Shown here: piece after piece, positions 18,839 through 31,344 of the stretch | Layout of the letters: the number at the start of each line of letters is the position of its first letter | Numbering within the stretch: position 1 is the stretch's first letter | Source of the DNA: Thiobacillus sp. | GTDB taxonomy: Bacteria > Pseudomonadota > Gammaproteobacteria > Burkholderiales > Thiobacillaceae | Reading direction: 5' to 3' | DNA: 46,257 bases | NCBI GenBank assembly: GCA_013335435.1 | Contig: JAAXVP010000002.1 | Coordinates: 1 to 46,257, forward strand | Position numbers and translations under genes: made by a program | The notes under the pieces: model-generated | Seen by the model: only the letters and a program-made list of their open reading frames with translations | Database searches by the model: none | Told to the model about the DNA's origin: nothing

Positions 18839-20908
18839 CTACCCGATGGTCGGGCGTTCGGCCGCCATCGTCGCCGCCATGGCCTGGCAACGCCCGTCGC
18901 CGGGCCAGTCCGCCACCGCCAGGGTCAGCTTGCGCCGCCAGTTGGGATGCTCGGCCACCGTGCCGGGCTGGTTGGCCTGTTCGGTCTGGCCCAGCATGTC
19001 CTCGGCCTGGACCAGTGCCAGCCTGGCCTGGGAGCGGGCCAGGTGGGCATGGATGGCACGGATCAGGGCCGGCGTCAGCTCCGGCATTTCTTCCGGATTG
19101 CCGGATACGCCCTCGGGCAACAGGCCCTCGCGAGCCAGGTCGGCGATCAGGCGGACGCGGTCTTCGACGCGTGCCGCGATTTGCTGCTCGCGCATCTCCG
19201 GGCGCGGATAGAGGTCCAGCTCGGTGCGGGTGGCTATATCGCGGCCCAGCCAGAAACCGGCCAGGGTAGGCAGGTCATGGGTGGAGGCGGCGACCAGGGA
19301 CTGCTCCGGGAACCAGTCGGCCGGAAAGAAATGGCCGTCCGGCTGGCGCTCGAAGTAAAACAGCTTGTAGCTCAGCACGCCGGCCTCGCGGAGGGCGTGG
19401 CGCACCTCGTCGGGCACCGTGCCGAGGTCTTCGCCGACGATGAGGCAGCGATTGCGCTGGCTTTCCAGGTTGAGGATGCCGAGCAGATCCTGGAAAGGGT
19501 AGGCGACATAGGCGCCGGCATCGCCCTTCATGCCCGGCGGTATCCAGTACAGGCGCATCAGGCCCATGACATGGTCGACGCGCAAGGCGCCGGCATATCT
19601 CATGTTCGCCCGCAGCATCGCGATGTAGGGCGCATAGGCGGCGGCACGCAGGCGTTGCGGAATCCAGGGCGGCAGGCCCCAGTCCTGCCCGCGGGGGTTG
19701 AAATCGTCGGGCGGGCAGCCCACGCGCGCCTCCAGGGCATAGAGTTCCTGATGCACCCAGGTCTCGGCACCGCCCTTGTCGACGCCGACGGCGAGATCCT
19801 GATAGAGCCCGATGGCCATGCCGCGCACGTCGCACAGCCGGGCCGCCGACGCCAATTGCCGGTCGGCATGCCACTGCAACCATTGCTGCCACTCGACCCG
19901 TTCCATGTTATCGGCGGCGAAGGCTTGCACCTCGGCGCTATCGTGGCGCCGGTAGGCTGCGGGCCAGGCCGGCCAGCCCCAATACGTCCGATCCTGGCGA
20001 TGGAAGTATTCCTGGAGCGCGTGATAGAGGGCGAACTGGTGCAATTCCTCGCCACCGCGCGCCTGGAAGGCGCGGAAATCGCTGCCGTATGAGGTCAGCG
20101 GGGCGAGATGACAGGATCGGAAATGCCGGTACAGGGTTTCCAGGACGGCGAATTTCAGTTCTGCCACGCCGGTGTAATCGACCAGATCAGCCTGGCGCAA
20201 TGCGGCCAGGCGGGCCTGAAACGCGGGTTCGGCCACCTGTGCCTGTGCCTCGGGGCATTCCGCATACTCGGGCAGCTCGGCGATACCGATGTGCAGCACA
20301 TTGAGGAATTGCCGGCTGGATGGGCTGTACGGGCTGCAATGGCCCGGGTTGTGCGGGAAGAGGGCGTGCAGCGGGTTGAGGCCGACCATGCCGGCACCCG
20401 CCCCGGCTGCCCAGTCGATCACCCCGGCGAGATCGGTGTAATCGCCCAGGCCCCAATCGGCGCCCGTCCTGACACCGTAGAGTTGTACGGACAGTCCCCA
20501 TTTTCGGCGCGCGGCATCGGGTTGGAAGCTGGAGCGCGGACAAACGATCAGGGGCACCCTGGCAAGAACGCTGCCGGCGCGGCTCACCAGCAGGTTGTGG
20601 TAACCGGGCAGCCCGACGGCCGGAAACTCGATGCGAGTGACGCCATCGGCTCCCTTCATGACCTGTTCGTCTTCGAGCACGAGCCGCCAGTCGACCGGCT
20701 TGCCGTCACTGACGGGAATGTCGACGGCTTGGTCTTCCCAGGTCACCACGACAGGTGGCAGCAGATCGATCGCATCACCGTCGTATTGCATGGCCTCCAG
20801 GATGGCCTGGCGAGTTGCCTCGCCAGCCTCGTGGCGTGAGCCCCAGATGTCGTAGTAATCCGGCAGGATGCCGGCTTGCGTGCAAAGCTGATCGAAGTCG
20901 AGCGCCAT
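18839..20908 (-). CDS. malQ: 4-alpha-glucanotransferase (amylomaltase)
   Basis: WGLSVQLYGVRTGADWGLGDYTDL, GLPPWIPQRLRAAAYAPYIAMLRANMRYAGALRVDHVMGLMRLYWIP, EDLGTVPDEVR. Confidence 0.93.
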   Translation of the reverse strand: MALDFDQLCTQAGILPDYYDIWGSRHEAGEATRQAILEAMQYDGDAIDLLPPVVVTWEDQAVDIPVSDGKPVDWRLVLEDEQVMKGADGVTRIEFPAVGLPGYHNLLVSRAGSVLARVPLIVCPRSSFQPDAARRKWGLSVQLYGVRTGADWGLGDYTDLAGVIDWAAGAGAGMVGLNPLHALFPHNPGHCSPYSPSSRQFLNVLHIGIAELPEYAECPEAQAQVAEPAFQARLAALRQADLVDYTGVAELKFAVLETLYRHFRSCHLAPLTSYGSDFRAFQARGGEELHQFALYHALQEYFHRQDRTYWGWPAWPAAYRRHDSAEVQAFAADNMERVEWQQWLQWHADRQLASAARLCDVRGMAIGLYQDLAVGVDKGGAETWVHQELYALEARVGCPPDDFNPRGQDWGLPPWIPQRLRAAAYAPYIAMLRANMRYAGALRVDHVMGLMRLYWIPPGMKGDAGAYVAYPFQDLLGILNLESQRNRCLIVGEDLGTVPDEVRHALREAGVLSYKLFYFERQPDGHFFPADWFPEQSLVAASTHDLPTLAGFWLGRDIATRTELDLYPRPEMREQQIAARVEDRVRLIADLAREGLLPEGVSGNPEEMPELTPALIRAIHAHLARSQARLALVQAEDMLGQTEQANQPGTVAEHPNWRRKLTLAVADWPGDGRCQAMAATMAAERPTIG

Positions 20909-21038
20909 GAGAGGGCCAGTAGTTTGGTTAGGACGCCATTTTATGTGGCTTTTGCCCAATCAACCCAATCAAATAACCGCCTAATGTATATTATGTTAAA
21001 TAATGTCGGGGAGTAACCCAATACATCTGGAGTACTGC

Positions 21039-21602
21039 TCATTTCAAGACCCGCCCTGCCAGCTTGAGCATCTGGCTACTCAGCTTCAACCCGGCCTGCT
21101 GACTGGTGGCCAGATTGACCTCGAAACGCATGCGGCCATTGGTCTCAACCAGTTCGATCATGCCACCCATCTGGATGAATCCCGGCCGGTCGCTGATCGT
21201 CAACACGGGGTGACCGTCCAGTTGGCCGAGGATCGTCTCTGCGTTGTAGGCATGCCGGGCAGTTAGAAATATGACCTGGCAGGTTTCCAGCCCTTCCGGG
21301 ATCGGTAGCGTTAAGACATCGAGCGTCCGATCGCCAACTGATCTTCCCTCCAGGCGCTGGAATTGCTCGATTAACCTACCCTCGCCAAGGACACAGACCC
21401 GCAAGTGGGAACCGGTGCTACTTGCGGGCCAGGTCGTGAATTTCATGAAGTTGTAGACGAAGCCTGCCTTGACGGTATCAACGTTGGCACGGTCGGCTTC
21501 GGCCCACACAGTGCAGGTTAGAAAGGCGCTCAGGAATGCAACCATGCGGATTCTCCACCGGCGGCCGCCTTCGTGATCAAGATGTAGTTGGTTGCCGTGC
21601 AT
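21039..21602 (-). CDS. YfiR-family (DUF4154) periplasmic protein
   Basis: VKAGFVYNFMKFTTWPA, LRVCVLGEGRL, VIFLTARHAYNAETILGQLDGHPVLTISDRPGFIQMGGMIELVETNGRMRFEVNLATSQQAGLKLSSQMLKLA. Confidence 0.88.
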   Translation of the reverse strand: MHGNQLHLDHEGGRRWRIRMVAFLSAFLTCTVWAEADRANVDTVKAGFVYNFMKFTTWPASSTGSHLRVCVLGEGRLIEQFQRLEGRSVGDRTLDVLTLPIPEGLETCQVIFLTARHAYNAETILGQLDGHPVLTISDRPGFIQMGGMIELVETNGRMRFEVNLATSQQAGLKLSSQMLKLAGRVLK

Positions 21603-21605
21603 TGG

Positions 21606-23579
21606 TCAGAACCTGTATCCGGCCTGGAGATACCAAGTACGCCCGTCCAGGCGAATTCGGCCGAGCGGGTCGTTGAAAATGGCTGCAGGGTCGGCCAGAT
21701 GACGGTTGAACAGGTTGTTGACCGTCAAAGAGAGGTCAAACTGCTTATGGAGTGTGCTGGATAGTGTCAGGTTAGTCAGCAAGGTGCTGTCGACCCGGTC
21801 CGCAGCGTAGTTGAGGCGGGAGCCTATGTATTGCAGTTCAAGCCCGGCCTGCAGGCCGGTTTCAAAGACCGGCTGGCGCCAGTTCAGTTTGGCCAGGTGG
21901 CGGGGCGAGTTCTGCACCAGATTGCCGTCAAGATCGCGGGTATGCTGGCCGGTATAACTTGCGGAAACCTTTCCGCCAGCGGCCAGTTCGCGTTCATAGC
22001 GCAATTCAAGACCAATGGTGCGCACATCATGGAGGTTTTCCAGGCGGTAGGTGTCGTCCGCAAGAGTGAGATAGTCGATCAGACCCTTGATATCGTTGCG
22101 GAAAAGGGTCGCCATCAGGAGGCCATTGCCGCCCACTCGGTGTTCCAGTACCAGTTCCATGGATTTGATTCGCTCTGGCTTCAGGTCCGGATTGGGGGCG
22201 TAGCCGTCGCCGACGTCGTAGTAAAGCTCATAGGCGTTCGGCGGCCGGAATGCCTCGCCATATAGTAGCTTGACCCGAGTCTCGGCCTGCCATTGTCGAA
22301 TCAGGCCCAGGCGCGGGAGGAACTCGCCGTCTCCGTTCGCCGGATGGTCGTAGCGACCGCCGAGATCCAACTTCAGGCCTTGCGCCAGATCCATCTCGTC
22401 GTGCAGGTATATCCCCCAGGCCTGACTGCTACGCTTGTCGTCAAGGTCGCTGGCCTGGCCCACATAGCCGGATTTCTGGCGAATCTCGACATTGCGCTGG
22501 AAATCTCCGCCCACGAGCAGCTTGTGGCCCTTGCTGGCGGCACCGACAAATTTGACCTCGGCCCCCCACCAACGGCCGACGACGGTATCGCGGTAGTCTG
22601 CGCTACCGGGGTCGTAGATGTAATCGCCGACATAATCGTATTCGGCATAGTAGACCCGGCTGCCGAGGGCAGAATCCTTGCCCAGGGTTCGGTTGTAGTT
22701 CAGGCTGAGGAAACGCTGTTCGTCAACTGTCCGACTGCGCTGATCGTCGAAGACCTGGTCGTAGGAAGCGTTGGGGATGCCCTTGGTGCGTTCGTTGCCG
22801 GCGAATTCCAGGCTGAATTCGCCCTGGCTGAACTTGCCGAAGATCCGATCGGCGCGTTCGTAGTCAAGATTGTGGGCGACGCCGTCGAATTCGGGCATGG
22901 TCAGGTCGCGGCCATCGGTGTGCAGGCGCGAGGCAGAGAGCAGGATATCCAGGCCGGTGTCGTATCGCCTGCCATAGGCGGCCCGGGCATAACGGCTGCC
23001 GGCATTGCCCACCCCGCCGACCAGTTCAGCACCGTCGGTTTGCTGGCCGGTACGGGTGATGACATTGACCACACCGAAGAAGGCATTGTTGCCGTACAGC
23101 ATTGCCGCTGCAGGACCGGCAACGTATTCGACCCGGTCGATCAGGCCGACGTCAACAATGAAATCATTGCCGATGTAGGCGCCGTCATAGACGTTCTCAT
23201 TTACCCGCTGGCCATCGACCAGGAAAAGGATGCGGCTGTTCCAGTCGCCCACCACCCCGAAACCGCGGCTGCCAAGGTAACTGTAGTTGCGGTCGTAGGT
23301 CACATACAGGCCGGGTAGGCTCTTCAGGATATCGGTGAGGCTGCGGTAGCCGTAGCGGCGGATATCCTCCGCACTGATTACGCTGGCCGACGAGGCCGCC
23401 CAGGAAAGGTCGCGGACATAGCGGTCGGTAGAATACACCTCGACTTCAAGCAGTTCGCTGAGGGACAGCTGGATTGCCTCTTCGTCGGAGAGCGATCTGG
23501 CCGCCGCCGGAATGGCAGCCAGCAGAAACAGCATGCCGGTCACGACACGAAGCTTGGGTCTGTGACGAGTTAAGTCCAT
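21606..23579 (-). CDS. TonB-dependent outer membrane receptor
   Basis: Plug domain VISAEDIRRYGYRSLTDILKSLPGLYVTYDRNYSYLGSRGFG; beta-barrel C-terminus ending RTWYLQAGYRF. Confidence 0.93.
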   Translation of the reverse strand: MDLTRHRPKLRVVTGMLFLLAAIPAAARSLSDEEAIQLSLSELLEVEVYSTDRYVRDLSWAASSASVISAEDIRRYGYRSLTDILKSLPGLYVTYDRNYSYLGSRGFGVVGDWNSRILFLVDGQRVNENVYDGAYIGNDFIVDVGLIDRVEYVAGPAAAMLYGNNAFFGVVNVITRTGQQTDGAELVGGVGNAGSRYARAAYGRRYDTGLDILLSASRLHTDGRDLTMPEFDGVAHNLDYERADRIFGKFSQGEFSLEFAGNERTKGIPNASYDQVFDDQRSRTVDEQRFLSLNYNRTLGKDSALGSRVYYAEYDYVGDYIYDPGSADYRDTVVGRWWGAEVKFVGAASKGHKLLVGGDFQRNVEIRQKSGYVGQASDLDDKRSSQAWGIYLHDEMDLAQGLKLDLGGRYDHPANGDGEFLPRLGLIRQWQAETRVKLLYGEAFRPPNAYELYYDVGDGYAPNPDLKPERIKSMELVLEHRVGGNGLLMATLFRNDIKGLIDYLTLADDTYRLENLHDVRTIGLELRYERELAAGGKVSASYTGQHTRDLDGNLVQNSPRHLAKLNWRQPVFETGLQAGLELQYIGSRLNYAADRVDSTLLTNLTLSSTLHKQFDLSLTVNNLFNRHLADPAAIFNDPLGRIRLDGRTWYLQAGYRF

Positions 23580-23742
23580 GTTCGAGCTTCCAGGCTATCG
23601 ACTAAAGGTAATCATAGGACCACTTAATCCATAACCTACTTATATATATCTAGCCACCTGTCTTTACCGGAAGCACCGACGGTTAGGTACGCCTTGACGG
23701 CGCCGGGCCGAACTGCCGAAGATTCCTTCTCGACGGTGGCTA

Positions 23743-23763
23743 TCCCGAGTTCGGTACTCGGGA
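23743..23763. promoter_or_regulatory. 8-bp-stem inverted repeat upstream of trxB
   Basis: tcccgagt-tcggt-actcggga, about 10 nt upstream of a tagaat -10-like hexamer (23773-23778). Confidence 0.4.
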
Positions 23764-23775
23764 ATGAATTGCTAG

Positions 23776-24780
<1,005 letters not shown>

Positions 24781-24797
24781 GCTGGCTTCGCAGCCCC

Positions 24798-25357
24798 ATG
24801 AAAAAAGGCGGGAATTCACATCCTCCCGCCACTGCGGAGGATGACGCCCAGGCGTTCAAGGACGAGATGGCCGGAGTCGAGCCCATCTCGCCCCACGGTC
24901 GCGTCATCCACGACGCCCCGCGACTGCCCCCTCTTCCGCTCAGCCTGTTCCGCGACCAGCGCGAGGTCATACTGGAATCCATGCTCGACCCGGTGCTCTG
25001 GGACGAGGACATGGAGAACGACCGGGATACCTCCTTTGTCCGTCCCGGCCTGTCGCGCCAGACCCTGCGTCGTTTGCGGCGCGGCGACTGGCACATCCAG
25101 GCGGAACTCGACCTGCATGGCCTGACCAAGGTAGAAGCCAAGCACGAACTGGCCGAATTCCTGCATGAGTGCAAACGCCGCGGCGGTCGCTGCGTGCGCA
25201 TCATCCACGGCAAGGGCCTGGGCTCGCACAACAAGGTGCCGGTGCTGAAGCAGCACGTCCGCCACTGGTTGACCCAGCGTGACGAAGTGCTGGCCTACGT
25301 CAGCGCCCGTCCGGCCGACGGCGGCGACGGCGCCGTCGTGGTGTTGCTGAAGGGACG

Positions 25358-25361
<4 letters not shown>
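24798..25361 (+). CDS. Smr-domain protein (SmrA-like)
   Basis: LDLHGLTKVEAKHELAEFL, RCVRIIHGKGLGSHNKVPVLKQHVRHWL. Confidence 0.88.
24801..24830 (-). terminator. putative Rho-independent terminator for transcription on the - strand, lying at the smr start codon
   Basis: On - strand: GGCGGGA-N10-TCCCGCC-TTTTTT. Confidence 0.5.
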
Positions 25362-26382
<1,021 letters not shown>

Positions 26383-26411
26383 TCACGAAGCGTAAGCGGC
26401 GGGGGAACGCC

Positions 26412-29400
26412 ATGAACTTCATGCAGCAATTCGATCTGGGTGCACGGGAACCGAACGAGGACGAGGTCCGCGAGGGCATCCAGATGTACATCAACCTGAA
26501 GCTCGCCGCTTCCGGCCAACCGCCCTGCCAGGATGGCCGCGACCACGCCTTCCTGCTGGTCGCCGAGGACCTGCTCAAGAGCTACCGGGAGAAGTCGCGC
26601 TTGCTCGCCGGCTACCTGTGCCCGCCCGACCGGCGCATCCAGGACTTCCTCGACAGCTACCTGGCCGATACCGGCGTCGCCGTGGCGCATCTGCCCGAGA
26701 ATACCCTGAACCTGGACCGCGAGGGCATGGCGCGGGAGATCTCCCTGCCCCAGAACGGCGACGTGTTCCTGAACGAATACGTCAGCAGCTACCGCATCCG
26801 CAACGGCGTCCTGCACAACCCGGCCTCGGACCGGCGCACCACCAAGGGTTCCTTCCACATCGCCGAGGGCGGCCTGGCCATCCCGGGCGACAAGAAGGCG
26901 GTACCGGCCAAGGTCTTCGCCAACCTGTTGCGCGAGGCCTTCAACCCGCCCGAATCCCTGCTCACCATTCCCTATACCCAGGGCCAGGCCCAGGAGGCGC
27001 GGATGTTCGCCTCCCTGCTCCTGCGTCCCATCGTCTGCCCGGCCATCCCCGGCCGCGAGGCCGAGAAGACCATGGAGGTGCGTTTCTTCGCCCCCGGCAG
27101 CCTGGTCAGCAACCTGGACTTCGTCGAGAGCATCTTCGGCAACGGCGGCAACCCCTTCCTGTCCTCCAACGACGCCGGCCTCGATGTCGAGCACTGGACC
27201 GGCCATACCGGCTGCGTGATCCTGGCCCCGCACCTGAACCGCTTCAGCAAGAAGCACCTGGGCCTGCCCCATTGGGACGAGGCCACCGAGGCGCAGCGCA
27301 AGGACGGCATGTGCTGGCGGGACGAGAACGAGCTCTACAACGAAGGCGCCGCCTTCAAGATCACCGCGCGCGACCGCCGCGGCGTCATCGTCACCCTCAT
27401 CGCCGACAACTACTACGGCTACTGCAAGAAAGAGGTCAAGACCCAGATCAGCTACGCCACCAACCTGTTCGGCCTGGCCGAAGAGGAACACGCCGGCGGC
27501 GCCCTGGCCTTCCCGCGCCACAACCACGGCGAGGAGTTCGGCGTCGACAGCCATACCCGGCCCGAGGGCTACAGCTTCGCCGAGATGGTCGAGCGCTATG
27601 GCGACCTGATGGATCTGCAGCCCGAGGGTTGCGCGATCGACAAGCAGTACCCCGACGTCGTCTACGTTCCCCAGGCGGTGCGCATGGACCTGCCCAGCCA
27701 GACCATCAGCTGGAACCAGGAGGGTGTCGACCACACCATCAAGCTGCGCCCCGGCAAGATATATATCCAGCCCAACGGCTACAAGGTCGAGATGCTCAAG
27801 CATCCGGGCGCGCCGTCCTGGCGCCTGGTCGGCACCGACGCCGAGGGCACCTTCTGCCACAAGCCCTGCACGGTGTCTGGCGGCGGCAAGTCGGAGATCT
27901 CCAAGTCGCTCAACGACGCGGTGATCTACGGTTCCCTGTTCGTCTCCGACCTCGACAAGGACCTCGACCAGGTCCAGGCCATCTTCGAGCACGACTACAG
28001 CAACCGCTTCAAGCCCGGCTACGAGCACGAGGACCGCGACCCGACCCGCCAGCCGCTCTCGCCCGAGCGCAGCCTGGGCTCGGTGATCAAGCTGCTCACC
28101 CACTCGCCCATCTACACCGACGCCTACAACGCCTGGCTGGATACCCTGCCCGACCGCATCCTGGCCCTGGCCTTCGTGATCAAGCGCATGTACCGGCCGG
28201 AATGGGGTGCCGACTGGCGCGGCCAGTTGTCGGTCGACTTCATCAACGGCCACCCGGGCCACGAGCTCAAGCTGGGCGAGCGCAAGCTGGTCGGCTCCTA
28301 CCTCCGGGTCGGCTTCGAGGAAAACGGCGCCTGGCGGGTATTCAAGATGCGCCAGGATTTCATCGCCGCCGAGAAGGTGCAGATGGAGGACGACATCTCC
28401 GCCAGCGTGGTGGTGCCGGCCGACTGCCTGGACAACTGCTCGCCGCGCAGCGCCGACCCCTCGGTCAAGCTGGTGAAGAACTGCGAGCGCCGCCTGTTCC
28501 AGCGCCCGGACGACGCCATCCACCGTGGCTACGACCGGCAAGCCGAGGCCGACATGGCCCGCACCGACAACTTCCTGGCCAACTTCGAGCCCCTGACCGG
28601 CCAGGCCCTGGCCGACCTCGTCGAGGACGAAGTCGGCTTCGGCCAGTACACCCAACCCATGCACGACATGCTCAAGGGCACCTACGACCAGGGCCACGGC
28701 TACGTGGCCTCGTCCGCGCATCCGCGCCTGGTCGACGGCAAGCCGAGCAAGAACCCGCGCTACCTCCAGCTCAGGCCCGACGTGGCCGAGCCGGTACGCC
28801 GCTACGTGGCCGAGATCGGCGCCCGCTTCAACCGCAAGGTGCCGCTGGGTTCCCCGGTCTGCGAGCCGGTCAACGCCGTCCTGGTCGGCCGCCGCAACAA
28901 CCCGCCCGAGCCGGGCATCCGCGCCCTGGCGGTGTACAACCCGATCCACTACCAGGAACTGCCCGAACTGTTCATGGACTTCGTGTGCAGCCTGACCGGC
29001 AAGTCGCCCTCGACCACCGGTGCCGGCTCGGAAGGCGCGCTTACCAAGGGGCCGTTCAACGCCCTGCGGCCCACCGCCGACCTCAACAACGCCCTGGTGT
29101 CCTTCATCCTGACCGGCTACGCGGGCTATTCCACCGCCGCCGGCTGGATCGGCCCCAAGGTCCGGGTCGACCACGACATCAGCCTGCTGGTGCCCGAGAT
29201 CTGGTCCCGCCTGAGCCCGCACCAGCGCGACCCGCACTGGCTGATCGCCAACGGCTACCTGGAAAAGGTCGAGGACTTCCAGCACGAGGGCCGCACGGTC
29301 CAGGCCAGCCGCCTGGGCTACCGCATCACCGAGCGCTTCGTGCACGGCTTCCTGGGCAAGATATTCGACACCCCGATGGCGGTCCTGCCCGAGGCCATCC

Positions 29401-29873
29401 TGTGCCCCGAGAAGCAGGACCTGGCGGTGTTCGTCGACGGCGTCGACAACATCGTCGAGGCCCAGCAGCGGGTGGCCCAGCGCTACCTGGACGACGGCAG
29501 CATCGAAGAGGCCTGCCCGCCCCTCAAGGCCCTGCTCCACATCATGGCGACCGGCCAATACCAGGACAAGGACGCGCACCATCCCGAGATTCGTGCCATG
29601 TTCACCCGTGAGGCCCTGCTCGCCTCCGACTGGTACCGCGAGCGCCTGGAGGTCAAGCAGGCCCGCGACGTGGCGCTGTGGCAGCGCCATATCGCCTACC
29701 TGGAGGCCTACGTCGCCCGGCCCAGCCATCAGGAACTGGCCGCCCGCTTCGGCATCCAGGGCCGCCTGGACGCCGCGCGCGCCAAGCTGGAACAGGTGCG
29801 TACGCCGGGATACATCGACAGCCTGCGCGGCACCCTGGGGGCCGACCCCCTGGCGCCGGCACTGGGCATATGA
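26412..29873 (+). CDS. large (~1153 aa) protein, candidate PPi-type phosphoenolpyruvate carboxykinase
   Basis: Single continuous ORF; P-loop-like [47 protein letters not shown]; length fits the PPi-PEPCK family as I recall it. Coding status is certain, family assignment is not. Confidence 0.55.
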   Translation: MNFMQQFDLGAREPNEDEVREGIQMYINLKLAASGQPPCQDGRDHAFLLVAEDLLKSYREKSRLLAGYLCPPDRRIQDFLDSYLADTGVAVAHLPENTLNLDREGMAREISLPQNGDVFLNEYVSSYRIRNGVLHNPASDRRTTKGSFHIAEGGLAIPGDKKAVPAKVFANLLREAFNPPESLLTIPYTQGQAQEARMFASLLLRPIVCPAIPGREAEKTMEVRFFAPGSLVSNLDFVESIFGNGGNPFLSSNDAGLDVEHWTGHTGCVILAPHLNRFSKKHLGLPHWDEATEAQRKDGMCWRDENELYNEGAAFKITARDRRGVIVTLIADNYYGYCKKEVKTQISYATNLFGLAEEEHAGGALAFPRHNHGEEFGVDSHTRPEGYSFAEMVERYGDLMDLQPEGCAIDKQYPDVVYVPQAVRMDLPSQTISWNQEGVDHTIKLRPGKIYIQPNGYKVEMLKHPGAPSWRLVGTDAEGTFCHKPCTVSGGGKSEISKSLNDAVIYGSLFVSDLDKDLDQVQAIFEHDYSNRFKPGYEHEDRDPTRQPLSPERSLGSVIKLLTHSPIYTDAYNAWLDTLPDRILALAFVIKRMYRPEWGADWRGQLSVDFINGHPGHELKLGERKLVGSYLRVGFEENGAWRVFKMRQDFIAAEKVQMEDDISASVVVPADCLDNCSPRSADPSVKLVKNCERRLFQRPDDAIHRGYDRQAEADMARTDNFLANFEPLTGQALADLVEDEVGFGQYTQPMHDMLKGTYDQGHGYVASSAHPRLVDGKPSKNPRYLQLRPDVAEPVRRYVAEIGARFNRKVPLGSPVCEPVNAVLVGRRNNPPEPGIRALAVYNPIHYQELPELFMDFVCSLTGKSPSTTGAGSEGALTKGPFNALRPTADLNNALVSFILTGYAGYSTAAGWIGPKVRVDHDISLLVPEIWSRLSPHQRDPHWLIANGYLEKVEDFQHEGRTVQASRLGYRITERFVHGFLGKIFDTPMAVLPEAILCPEKQDLAVFVDGVDNIVEAQQRVAQRYLDDGSIEEACPPLKALLHIMATGQYQDKDAHHPEIRAMFTREALLASDWYRERLEVKQARDVALWQRHIAYLEAYVARPSHQELAARFGIQGRLDAARAKLEQVRTPGYIDSLRGTLGADPLAPALGI

Positions 29874-29889
29874 ACACGCGGGTTATGGT

Positions 29890-29895
29890 TATAAT
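29890..29895 (+). promoter_or_regulatory. candidate sigma70 -10 box upstream of fabI
   Basis: perfect TATAAT 37 nt upstream of the GTG start; no convincing -35. Confidence 0.35.
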
Positions 29896-29931
29896 CCGGC
29901 AACTCTGAATAACGCAGGAAGGAATCGTAAA

Positions 29932-30723
29932 GTGGGCTTTCTCGCCGGCAAGAAGATACTCATCACCGGACTGATCAGTAACCGTTCCATCGCCTATGGC
30001 GTCGCCCAGGCCTGCAGGCGCGAAGGCGCCGAACTGGCCTTCAGCTACCAGGGCGAACGGGTCAGGGACCGGGTCGTCGAATTCGCCAAGGAATTCGGCT
30101 CCGATCTCTGCTTCGACTGCGATGTCTCCAGCGACGAGCAGATCGAAACGCTGTTCAAGGAACTCGGCCAGCATTGGGACGGCCTCGACGGCATCGTCCA
30201 CTCCATCGCCTTCGTGCCCAAGGTGGCCCTGAACGGCGACTATCTGGACAACATCAACCGGGAATACTTCCGTATCGCCCACGACATCTCCAGCTACTCT
30301 TTCACCGCCCTGGCCAAGGCCGCCCTGCCGATGATGGAGGGCCGCAACGGCTCGCTGCTGACCATGACCTATCTGGGCGCAGTGCGCTCGGTGCCGCACT
30401 ACAACGTCATGGGGGTCGCCAAGGCCAGCCTTGAAGCCAGCGTCTACTACCTGGCCGCCGCCCTCGGCCCCCGCGGCATCCGGGTCAACGGCCTGTCCGC
30501 AGGCCCGATCAAGACCCTGGCCGCCTCGGGTATCGCCGACTTCAACAAGCTGCTGGCCTGGGGCGAGAAGCACTCGCCGCTGCGCCGCAACGTCACCATC
30601 GAGGAAGTCGGCAACGTCGCCGCCTTCATGCTCTCCGACCTGGCCTCGGGCATGACCGGCGAGATCACCTATGTCGATTCCGGCTTCAACAGCACGGCCG
30701 GCCTGGCGGTCGACCCGGACTGA
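29932..30723 (+). CDS. fabI: enoyl-[acyl-carrier-protein] reductase (NADH)
   Basis: [74 protein letters not shown] start with aggaagga SD. Confidence 0.95.
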   Translation: MGFLAGKKILITGLISNRSIAYGVAQACRREGAELAFSYQGERVRDRVVEFAKEFGSDLCFDCDVSSDEQIETLFKELGQHWDGLDGIVHSIAFVPKVALNGDYLDNINREYFRIAHDISSYSFTALAKAALPMMEGRNGSLLTMTYLGAVRSVPHYNVMGVAKASLEASVYYLAAALGPRGIRVNGLSAGPIKTLAASGIADFNKLLAWGEKHSPLRRNVTIEEVGNVAAFMLSDLASGMTGEITYVDSGFNSTAGLAVDPD

Positions 30724-30745
30724 TCCTGGCGGGGCATACGACTGG

Positions 30746-30774
30746 ACGGCCGGGTTTCCCGGCCGTTATTTCTT
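30746..30774 (+). terminator. Rho-independent terminator of fabI
   Basis: acggccggg-ttt-cccggccgt followed by tatttctt. Confidence 0.75.
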
Positions 30775-30783
30775 GCTGCCCCG

Positions 30784-31194
30784 TTACTCCAGGCAAGCCG
30801 ACACCGTGGCTGCGCACACCTTCCCGCCCCGGCCGTCGTTTTCCGCCTGCCAGCGCCTGAATGCGTCGTCGAACGGTTCGGGATAGACCGCACCGCCGGC
30901 GAGCGGCTCGACCACGCTGCGTTCCAGTGCCATCTCGGTGATGGCCATGTGCCTGGCCAGGCGTTCGACCTGCCAGGCGGGCGCCCCTTTCGTGCGCTGG
31001 AGCACCTCGATGTGGTAGATGCCGGATGCTCTCGCCTCGGCCAGGTTGTGGATGACGATCCAACGTTTCGCCCCGGCCTTGCCGGGGATCGACCAGATGC
31101 CCCGGTCATGGCTGGCGATCCGGTTATCGGCCGCCACGGCAGACCCGGCAAGCGTGACCGCCAGCGCAAGCAGCAGTATGGAAATTGGGTACAT
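30784..31194 (-). CDS. hypothetical exported protein
   Basis: Signal peptide MYPISILLLALAVTLAGSAVAA; conserved-looking body; no family recognised with certainty. Confidence 0.65.
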   Translation of the reverse strand: MYPISILLLALAVTLAGSAVAADNRIASHDRGIWSIPGKAGAKRWIVIHNLAEARASGIYHIEVLQRTKGAPAWQVERLARHMAITEMALERSVVEPLAGGAVYPEPFDDAFRRWQAENDGRGGKVCAATVSACLE

Positions 31195-31344
31195 GTCGGC
31201 CCTTTCCAGGCACATGGCTGAGCCAGCTTGCCACTGTGGCATGCGGATGGCAATTCGCGCCGCTCACGTAAAATACGTTTACATCAATTTCATCATTGCC
31301 TGATTGGCGGCCTGCCCGCACTCGGCTAGGCTTAACCTTTGTCC

